A DNA stretch of 9,558 nucleotides, taken from positions 1 to 9,558 of the forward strand of contig CAJWZY010000061.1 in the NCBI GenBank assembly GCA_913050545.1, given 5' to 3'. The notes beneath the pieces are model-generated. The model saw only the letters and a list, made by a program, of their open reading frames with translations. It made no database searches and was not told the origin of the DNA. A program made the translations under genes and the position numbers. Shown one piece after another: positions 1-7,000 of the stretch. The stretch's first letter is position 1. Each line of letters begins with the position of its first letter. This DNA is from an uncultured bacterium. GTDB taxonomy: Bacteria; Planctomycetota; UBA8108.

Positions 1-1339
1 AATAGAAGTCCTTTTCGTGGGGCTTCAGGCCAAAGACGGGATAGACCACGAACATTGAATAGACCCTGCCCATCTGGAGAATTCCAGCCAGCAGGCCCTC
101 GACCCGGTTATAGCATTCCTGGTATTTCTTCACCGCGCTTCCACTGTCCTCGCTCTTGCCCCTGTGCTCCTCCAGCAAGGCTGAGAGACCCGGCCGCCAG
201 CTCTCGTCAAGATAGGCTCTCCAATGGGCCTCCGCAAACCCTCCATCCTTTCCCACCAGGAGTTCATGAAACCAGCCGGGACGTTCCTCGTTTCTGCTGG
301 ACAGCAACTGCGGGTTCCAGCCCTTGCCCAGCCTGAGGACCTCATCCACCCGGGAACGCAGGCCATCTCGATAACGCCTCGCCTCCCTGACCATGCGGAT
401 AGTATAGGCCTGCACCTCTTGGTCCTCTTTTTCAGCGACCGCCGGCTCACCGATGAACACCCCGCAGCTGGAAGACACCTCGCCCAGCTTCTGGAGGATG
501 CCCTCACCCAGCTCCTTTTCCAGCTCAACGATCAATCCCGGATCTTCAACAACCGCGTTGAAGCTGGCTGAGAGCTCATGCCGACCCGAATACCAGCGCT
601 GCCGGGGCGCAAGAAAAACAGTCCCCTCCCAGTTCCCGGCCTCTGTTACGACCGCAGGATCGAGGCAGCTGGCAACCCGGAACCCATCAAAAACCAGGTG
701 AGTATAGATACCTGCTCCAGGAGGAAGGCTGGTATTTCCCTTAACGGAAACCCGTCCTCCCCCACCCCAGTCCTCTACAAGCACCGCCCCCAGCTCAATC
801 GAGATTTCCTTCTTTGCGGATTTCGTTTCTTTTCCCCGGGCTCCATCCCGGGGAAGCTGGATCGTCCATTCTATTTGTGACGGCCTCGAAGCCAGCAATT
901 GAAGAGCGGCACCCGGTGTCTCCTCCGGATCATCTCCAACAAGCACATTGTCAAACTGGGTGATGATCTCTCCCCCCAGTTCGATGACCAGCTTCAGAGA
1001 ACGCCCGCGCCTGGCAGGTGGCAGAACGAAGCTGCCATCTGCCTCCGAAACAACACTCTGATCCCCCACCGTTAACTTCAGGCTCGGGAGTGGATCGCCC
1101 CCCGGAAGGCAGGCTCTTCCCCGCACCGCAAGCTCCCGGGGCTCCGGCGCTTCAGGCTCCGCAGCCACAATCTCTACTGGCTCCTCCTCTTCCTCCAGGT
1201 CATAGACCAGCCTCTCCTCAGGAAGCTCCGTATTTTCCTGGAGCAGATCCTGAAAATAATAGAGCCCCAGCACCAGGGGTATGAGCAGGACGAGGAAGCC
1301 CAGCAAGGAGAGGTGAAGATTTGACCGGCTCTTACTCAA
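1..1339 (-). CDS. Membrane-anchored protein with Ig-like domains, partial
   Basis: The frame is open on the minus strand from 1474 to position 1, so the 3' end is outside the window; 446 residues are visible from the chosen start. I chose TTG at 1339-1337. The open frame holds no ATG or GTG start upstream, and AGAGGG lies 8 nt before the TTG. Residues 1-7 are basic, and about 8-29 form one hydrophobic segment (LLGFLVLLIPLVLGLYYF), giving a likely N-in membrane anchor. Residues 35-69 are an acidic Glu/Pro-rich linker. Residues 70-150 (LAVRGRA..., then EADGSFVLPP) resemble a carboxypeptidase regulatory-like beta-sandwich. About 160-260 form a second beta-rich domain (SVKGNTSLPPGAGIYTHLVFDG). 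From about 260 the chain is charged and helix-rich, with Trp and Arg. No catalytic motif was recognised. It is probably an envelope protein facing the periplasm or exterior. It is divergent from the deacetylase gene. The reading frame is certain; the function is unknown. Confidence 0.82.
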   Translation of the reverse strand, partial: MSKSRSNLHLSLLGFLVLLIPLVLGLYYFQDLLQENTELPEERLVYDLEEEEEPVEIVAAEPEAPEPRELAVRGRACLPGGDPLPSLKLTVGDQSVVSEADGSFVLPPARRGRSLKLVIELGGEIITQFDNVLVGDDPEETPGAALQLLASRPSQIEWTIQLPRDGARGKETKSAKKEISIELGAVLVEDWGGGGRVSVKGNTSLPPGAGIYTHLVFDGFRVASCLDPAVVTEAGNWEGTVFLAPRQRWYSGRHELSASFNAVVEDPGLIVELEKELGEGILQKLGEVSSSCGVFIGEPAVAEKEDQEVQAYTIRMVREARRYRDGLRSRVDEVLRLGKGWNPQLLSSRNEERPGWFHELLVGKDGGFAEAHWRAYLDESWRPGLSALLEEHRGKSEDSGSAVKKYQECYNRVEGLLAGILQMGRVYSMFVVYPVFGLKPHEKDFY

Positions 1340-1389
1340 GCTCTCTTCCCTCTGTTCAGGTCTTCGTGCAATCGACCGGGAGCAGACAT
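1336..1389 (-). CDS. Candidate 17-codon leader ORF
   Basis: ATG at 1389-1387 is preceded by GGAGG (minus strand, 1403-1399) with a 9-nt spacer, the best ribosome-binding site in the window. It encodes MSAPGRLHEDLNRGKRA and stops at TGA 1338-1336. This stop overlaps the TTG start of the membrane protein as TTGA, the arrangement seen in translational coupling. It could be a leader peptide that loads ribosomes for the downstream gene. Alternatively it is the true N-terminus of that gene, separated by a sequencing error or a frameshift, or a chance ORF. The product matches nothing I recognise. Confidence 0.3.
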   Translation of the reverse strand: MSAPGRLHEDLNRGKRA

Positions 1390-1512
1390 GAAGGCAGGCC
1401 TCCCGGATAGATGGTATGTTAACACCATCAGGAGGATCTAAAAAGCCCCCGGCAAGACCTGGCGCTCCCCCCCTTCAAGACGGCCCGCTAACCCAAACCG
1501 TTGCAATTAACC
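1340..1512. promoter_or_regulatory. Divergent intergenic region with imperfect dyad
   Basis: This region separates the minus-strand membrane-protein gene from the plus-strand deacetylase gene and must hold at least one promoter in each direction. I could not identify convincing -35/-10 pairs. At 1411-1428 an 18-nt imperfect dyad is centred on the palindrome TGTTAACA (1417-1424), flanked by ATGG on the left and CCAT on the right, with two extra bases on the left side only. Its position between divergent genes would suit an operator, but the symmetry is modest. The left part overlaps the candidate leader ORF. Confidence 0.35.
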
Positions 1513-2484
1513 ATGAATCCGACCAACAGCCTCCCGGTCTACACTGATGGGGTTTTTCTCGAACACAACACGGGACCGGGACACCCGGAGCGGGCGGCAA
1601 GGCTGGAAAGTTGCCTCGAGGCTCTTAAACAATCTGAGGGCCTCTCCAGGAAGCTGAGCTGGAGCACTGGAAGACCGGCAACACAAGGGGAAATACTGCG
1701 GTGCCATCAAGGCCGGCATTATGAAAAAGTCCTCAAGACCAGGGGGCTCGAGGGCCGCTTCGATGCGGACACTGTCCATTCAGAAAAATCTGCCGATGCG
1801 TCCCTCGTTGCAGCAGGCTGCCTGCTCTCAGCTGTTGAAACCTGCTATGGAGGAGAACACCCCGCGGCCTTCTGCCTTGTTCGCCCACCCGGACACCACG
1901 CCACCCCCTCCAGGGCGATGGGTTTCTGCCTGTTCAACTCCGTGGCCATTGCCGCCAGGCATCTCCAGCAGATGGGCTGCCGAAAGGTACTCATCATCGA
2001 CTGGGATGTCCACCACGGCAATGGAACACAGGACATCTTCTATACCGACCCCACTGTTTTTTATTATTCGCTCCACCAGTCGCCTCTTTACCCGGGAACC
2101 GGGGCCGCAGGGGAAAAGGGTGAGGGAGCCGGCGAGGGGACCACCTTGAATCGCCCGCTGAAGGCCGGCTTCGAGGCCGGCGCCTACCGGGAGCTCTTCA
2201 GCCGGGACCTTGACAGAATTTTTGAGGACTTTGATCCGGATTTTGTCCTCATCAGCGCCGGCTTCGATTCCCATGCTGAAGACCCCCTCGGCGGGCTCAC
2301 CCTTCGCAGGAAAGATTTCGCATGGCTCACCCGGAATGTTCGAAACCGGGTTTCTCCAGGCAGGCTGGTCAGCGCACTTGAGGGCGGCTATAACATCGAT
2401 GCTCTCTCCCGCTGCGTTGTCTCCCACCTGGAGGCTCTTTTGCCCGAAAACAGGCCGGACATTCAGATGACGGGAAAAAAATGA
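1513..2484 (+). CDS. Histone deacetylase family amidohydrolase
   Basis: A 323-residue cytoplasmic zinc amidohydrolase of the HDAC/AcuC/acetylpolyamine amidohydrolase superfamily, class II-like by motif style. Such enzymes remove acetyl groups from lysines or polyamines. Motifs in order, numbered from ATG 1513: GPGHPERAARLE near residues 21-32; the active-site pair PPGHHA with His128 and His129; MGFCLFNSVAIAA just after; IIDWDVHHGNG with zinc ligands Asp165 and His167; AGFDSHAEDPLGG with the third zinc ligand Asp257; and LEGGYN with catalytic Tyr293. All expected catalytic residues are present and the length is normal. An in-frame TTG at 1501 would add four residues. ATG 1513 is preferred, although no clear Shine-Dalgarno precedes either start. 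There is no signal peptide. A lipoprotein gene follows after 81 bp on the same strand, so co-transcription is possible. The substrate cannot be told from sequence. Confidence 0.95.
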   Translation: MNPTNSLPVYTDGVFLEHNTGPGHPERAARLESCLEALKQSEGLSRKLSWSTGRPATQGEILRCHQGRHYEKVLKTRGLEGRFDADTVHSEKSADASLVAAGCLLSAVETCYGGEHPAAFCLVRPPGHHATPSRAMGFCLFNSVAIAARHLQQMGCRKVLIIDWDVHHGNGTQDIFYTDPTVFYYSLHQSPLYPGTGAAGEKGEGAGEGTTLNRPLKAGFEAGAYRELFSRDLDRIFEDFDPDFVLISAGFDSHAEDPLGGLTLRRKDFAWLTRNVRNRVSPGRLVSALEGGYNIDALSRCVVSHLEALLPENRPDIQMTGKK

Positions 2485-2565
2485 TAGAATAGCCGCCGGG
2501 CTCCGGCAAAAGATCCGGGCCCGGCCTGGTCTCTCGAGATCATCTGAACTCCTGAAAGGGAAAAC

Positions 2566-3861
2566 ATGAAATACCTGACCTCCATCACTGCCCTCTGCCT
2601 GCTGGCATTGCTGCCGCTGTCCGGCTGCGGTGAAAAGACTCCTGCGCCAGGGGAAACAGGGAAGCCCTCCGCCCCTGCAAAAGAAACTTCTCCTGGGCCC
2701 ACTCCTGCCGAGGTGGTCAAGCCGGCCGCTCCTGCCGCCGAGCCCGCCAAGCCTCCTGCTGAACCGGAAGTGGCTGAGAACCCGGAGAAAGAAGAACCAA
2801 AGCCAGCCATCAGTAGCGCAATCGAAAGCCTCACTGCCAGCCTCGGCTACAACCTCGATGGCCAGGAAGAGGGAGATCCGAAAACCGAGCTTGAAAAAGG
2901 CCTCAGCCTGCAGAAACAGGGACGCTATACAAAGGCTCTCGAAGTTCTTGGCCATGCCGCTGCGATGAAAGGTGATGAGAGCTTGCGGGCAGAGATCCTG
3001 CTCGAGCTGGCGGAAACCTACTTTCGACGGGGCAAAGATGCCCAGCAGGAATCCCTCGAACCCGGAGAAGTTGTCGAAGATCCGGATGCCAGCCTCGAAG
3101 CCAGCGCCGTCCTTTTCAAGGAGGTCGCCAGGCGCTACAAGACTGAACTCGATTTTTCAACCCAGGCCGCCTACATGGCCGGCTCCTGCTACCTGCTCCT
3201 CGGAGACCACCAGCGCGGCCTGAAAGCGTACAAAGCGGCCTTCGAGAACTTCCCGAGGACTTCGAAATACCGCTCCAAGGCGCTGGAGAGAGCCGGGGTC
3301 TGCTATGCGGGAATCGGAAACCCTATCCAGGCCCGTGCCTTCTTCGAAAAGTATGTAAGGGATTATGGAGCGGACCCCGAGTTCGCCTCCACGGTCACGA
3401 AGATCCGCAACAGGTACCTGCCGGAGCTGGCACTTGTAGGAAAACCGGCCCCGCCCATCCGGCCCACAAGCTGGCTCAATGGACATATCACCGGAGGACT
3501 AGAAGAACTGCGGGGCGAGGTGGTGGTCGTCACCTTCTTTTCCACCTGGTGCAACCACTGCAAAAGTGAATTGCCGCGGCTGAGGAAAGATGTGGAGAAG
3601 TGGACAAAACGGGGAGCCGTATTCATCGGAGTCGCCAACCCAAGCGACCCCAAGGGTAAATCACCCATAGATGTTTACGTAAAAGTAAACAAGGTGCCGT
3701 TTTTCGATGTCGCTCTTGATGATGGTGGGGGCAGCGCGAGGCCCTACCGTGTCAGTGGCATGCCCGCTGCGGCGATCATTGACCAGGACGGAATCCTGCG
3801 CTGGCGCGGGCATTACACCTTCATGGGGCAGAGCCTCCTTGAAGAGCTCCTCCCTGAATAA
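2566..3861 (+). CDS. TPR lipoprotein with TlpA-like thioredoxin domain
   Basis: A 431-residue exported lipoprotein. Residues 1-20 form a lipoprotein signal peptide ending in the lipobox LSGC, so Cys21 should be lipidated. Residues 22-82 are a Pro/Ala/Glu-rich linker. About 105-285 are helical and TPR-like (LQKQGRYTKALEVLGHAA; YLLLGDHQRGLKAYKAAF; GIGNPIQARAFFEKYV), resembling the repeats of envelope assembly proteins. Residues about 290-431 form a TlpA/ResA/AhpC-TSA-type thioredoxin fold: VGKPAPPIRPTSWLNG, the active site FFSTWCNHC with Cys329 and Cys332, and the cis-proline loop SGMPA with Pro400. The CXXC pair is intact, so it should be a periplasmic thiol-disulfide oxidoreductase held at a membrane. 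AAAGGG lies 5 nt before the ATG and fixes the start. TPR plus TlpA would join a partner-binding module to redox activity. The partner is unknown. Confidence 0.92.
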   Translation: MKYLTSITALCLLALLPLSGCGEKTPAPGETGKPSAPAKETSPGPTPAEVVKPAAPAAEPAKPPAEPEVAENPEKEEPKPAISSAIESLTASLGYNLDGQEEGDPKTELEKGLSLQKQGRYTKALEVLGHAAAMKGDESLRAEILLELAETYFRRGKDAQQESLEPGEVVEDPDASLEASAVLFKEVARRYKTELDFSTQAAYMAGSCYLLLGDHQRGLKAYKAAFENFPRTSKYRSKALERAGVCYAGIGNPIQARAFFEKYVRDYGADPEFASTVTKIRNRYLPELALVGKPAPPIRPTSWLNGHITGGLEELRGEVVVVTFFSTWCNHCKSELPRLRKDVEKWTKRGAVFIGVANPSDPKGKSPIDVYVKVNKVPFFDVALDDGGGSARPYRVSGMPAAAIIDQDGILRWRGHYTFMGQSLLEELLPE

Positions 3862-4095
3862 TCCCCCCAAAGCGAAAATATACGGAGCCTTCGTTTTAGC
3901 GGCTTTTGCGGTAAAATAGGGACCCCGATTCGTCCGGTTTGGGCTGGCGGTTGGGCCTCAGACTCCGATGTTAGTGCTGTAGTAGTGTTTGGGTTGGAAG
4001 TTGAATGGTATCCGGTCCCTGAGCGAGGCGGCCGCCGTAACTCGAAAACGATCTGCCTGTCCGTATAAATACGGAAATTTCCCGGCAGAATCCGC
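3862..4095 (+). promoter_or_regulatory. Intergenic region upstream of the large secreted-protein gene
   Basis: A 234-bp stretch with no supported gene. It contains AT-rich patches just after the lipoprotein stop, but no clean hairpin followed by a T-run, so I call no terminator. A TATAAAT box at 4064-4070 could be a -10 element about 26 nt before the ATG. The matching -35 position (about 4041-4046) does not resemble TTGACA. In-frame TAA at 4066-4068 limits how far upstream the large gene can start. No convincing Shine-Dalgarno is seen before 4096. Confidence 0.4.
4060..4075. promoter_or_regulatory. Inverted repeat over a TATAAAT box (possible operator)
   Basis: The arms TCCGTAT (4060-4066) and ATACGGA (4069-4075) are perfect 7-bp reverse complements separated by AA. 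The dyad overlaps the only good -10-like box in this gap and ends 20 nt before the start codon of the secreted-protein gene. It could be a repressor site. A dyad of this size can also occur by chance in a 234-bp gap. Confidence 0.35.
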
Positions 4096-7000
4096 ATGAA
4101 AAATCTCCCGGCAATACTCCAGATGAGCCTTACACAACGAGCCCTGTTCCAGCTGCTTTCAACAGCGCTAATCGCAACAGTCATGCTGGCCGGAAGCCGG
4201 CATGCCCTGGCTGTCGACTGCAACCGCAACGGGGTCGAAGACCGCATCGATATCACGGCCAATACGAGCCCCGACTGCAACGACAACGGCATACCCGACG
4301 AATGTGAACTTGCCCCTCTCCAGTTCGGCCTTCGCGAGCAGGCCATCACCGTGGGGAGGTTCCCCAGGGCCATCACCTTCGGGGACTTCGATGGGGACGG
4401 AGACAACGACCTTGTCACAGCCAACAAGGATGCCGACACGAGCTCAACCCTTTCCTTCCTCACCAACGATGGAACCGGCAGCTTTACGAGATCCGATATC
4501 GAAGCGACCGTCAGGGCAAGTTCCATCGCCTCTGCCGACCTCGACGGAGATGGGGACCTGGACCTGGTAACGGCCAACTTCTTCACCATCGAAATATTCT
4601 GGAATGACGGAGGCGGTGACTTCTCAGAGCCAGCGAGTATCGAGGTCGCCCGGGCAACTCGTTTTGTCACCACCGGCGACATCAACCAGGACGGGCTGCC
4701 CGATCTCGTATTCACCAACACCAGCAATGACGATGTCAGCCTCAAGCTCAATGAGGGGGGACGTTCTTTTTCCGCCATCCTGAGCATCCCGGTCGGCGAC
4801 TATCCAACAGCAGCAGCCATCGAGGATTTCAACGGTGACCAACTGGCTGACATCCTCGCACTCAACAGCCATGACGATAATGTCACCCTCATCCCCGGCA
4901 ACGGGGATGGGACCTTTGGCGAGGCGCGGACCTTCCCGGTGGGCGCCGCCTCCCCCACCCAGCTGGCGGTGGCTGATCTTGACCTGGATGGAGATATGGA
5001 CCTCGCCACCGCCAACCGTGAATCTGTATCCATCCTGCACAATGATGGAAACGGGAACCTGGAGCCGGTCGAAGAATTCTCTGCCCGACCCAGCCAGATC
5101 CTCACGGCCGACCTCGATGGAGATGGAGACCGGGAGATCGCCTTCGGATCGACAAGAGACTCTGTTGTCTCCATCCTCGTCAACGTAAACGGACGATTCA
5201 TGACCGCGCCGGTGACCTTCCCGGTCGAGTTCGCCCCTGGCCTGCTGGCCGTCTGCGATCTGAATTCGGATGGCAACCCCGAGGTAATCTCCGCATTTGA
5301 GCGATTCACAAGTGTCGGGATCCTCTGGAACAAGGACCAGGGCGCGGTGGTACTCGACCCGGTTCTTGTCGACATGGGACCAGCCCCCCACGCTGCGACC
5401 ATTGGTGATTTCGACAACGATGGGTTCCTCGATGTCGCCACCGGCGATGGTAACGGACGCTCCATCACTGTTTTCGGAAATACCAACGGCACCCTGAGAC
5501 CACGACGAACGGTCGCCGCCGGTGAATACCTCAACGCGATCGACAGTGGTGACTTTGACGGGGATGGTGACCTGGATCTCGTGACAGGGGCCATGATGAG
5601 CTCGCATATGCAGATCTTCGACAATGTCGGCAACCTTGTATTCCGCCGGGAGGGACGCCTCGTCACCGGCACGAGGCCTTTCCAGGTACAGGTAGCCGAA
5701 CTCAACGGGGACGGTTTCCCGGAGGTGGTGAGCGCTAACGAAGGAGCGGGAACCATCACGGTCTGGCTCAACAGGGCCGATGGCAACGGGACCTTCAGTG
5801 GGCGAAGAGATTACCGGGTCGGACGCCAGCCGGCCTGCAGCGACTCCGCCGATTTCAACGGCGACGGATTCAACGACATTGTTGTGGCCAACAGGGGCTC
5901 TCGAAATATTTCCATCCTGCTCAACCAGGGCAACGGGCTGTTCGCCAACGCCACCGAGATCCCCTTCGATGGAGCACCGTATTACGTTGCAGCCGGGGAC
6001 TTCAACCGAGACGGCCTTGCGGATGTCGCGGTGGCCAACCCCTCCGGACGGGCGGTCGTCATTCTCACAGGCCGCGGAGATGGAACCTTCGAGGCCGGCG
6101 CCAGCTATGATGCGGGCGGGGCGCCCTACTCCCTTATTGTCCATGACATCAACGGTGATGGACTGCCGGATGTCGTCACCGGCAACTCAGAGGGCGGAAC
6201 CATCTCGATTCTCCTCAACCTCGGTGATGGAACCCTGGGATTCGGCCTGGCCTACGAGGCAGGTGGCGGCCCGCGCTTTGTCGTGGCCGGCGATCTCGAC
6301 AACGACTCAGACGCGGACATCGTCGCCGCCAACCACGACAGCCGCGACATGACCTTCTATTACAACCAGGCCCCCACCGTGCTGTCGGTCACCCACCTCG
6401 AGGAGATCTGTACCGAGCTGGATTACCATGAGCTGGCGACCTCCTCGCCACGCGGGCTGGACCTGAAATTCGTCATGCCGGTGCGCCCCGGTGAACCCGG
6501 AACCCTCCCCGTACTCTACCAGAATGGGCGGCTCTTCGATCTTCACCAGGACTTCCTCACCCAGACCTTCCCGAAACGATTCCCCCTGCTCGGCCCGGAT
6601 GAATACAACCGGCTCGTCGGGCTCAGGGACACCCGGCAGTACTACATCGGCTCCATATCGCGCATGGCCACAGAAGAAGGAACAGTCTTCGGGTTCAGTG
6701 TCTATACCGACATCAGCTCCAGCGCCGCAGAGTTGCTGACCCTGGAGGAGGTTCGTTCAATCTACGACCATTTCGCCCAGACCTTCCACCAGGGGCCCCT
6801 CGCCTACCTCCCCGACAGTGTCCCCGCTCGTGAGAACGCGGCGGCCTGGGAAGATCCCGGCTTCCCCATCCTCTTTGACACCCGCAATATCTCAGCCGAT
6901 TACGTCCCCTACACCCAGGCGGTCGGTTACGGAACCGTCAAGATCCTCGACCAGGAGTCCTTTGAAGAGGCCAATGACAATGGCCGCATCAGCTTCCAGG

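Noticed and set aside
130..528. 132-codon minus-strand open frame with an ATG start
   Set aside because: It is in a different frame from the membrane-protein gene that covers the same bases, and its product is Arg/Ser-rich with no domain signal.
1501..1512. Alternative TTG start for the deacetylase
   Set aside because: It would add only four residues, has no better ribosome-binding site than ATG 1513, and adds nothing to the conserved fold.
2495..2507. GCCGG/CCGGC hairpin after the deacetylase stop
   Set aside because: The stem is only 5 bp with a 3-nt loop and no T-run follows, so it is not a convincing terminator. The nearby CCGGGCCCGG palindrome also lacks one.
1828..2955. 375-codon open frame on the minus strand
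   Set aside because: Antisense to the deacetylase catalytic motifs and the lipoprotein signal peptide, both strongly supported. Its product is low-complexity and unrecognised.
3813..4787. 324-codon open frame on the minus strand
   Set aside because: Ser/Arg/Pro-rich with no recognisable domain. It crosses the lipoprotein 3' end, the intergenic gap and the signal-peptide region of a well-supported gene.
4624..6144. 506-codon open frame on the minus strand
   Set aside because: It lies opposite the FG-GAP repeats. The regular GAC/GAT/GGN codons of the sense strand suppress stops on the other strand, and the antisense product shows only the mirror repeat.
4384..6321. Possible DNA repeat array (CRISPR or satellite)
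   Set aside because: The periodicity is at protein level (about 49 codons), the DNA copies differ, and there are no identical repeats separated by unique spacers.
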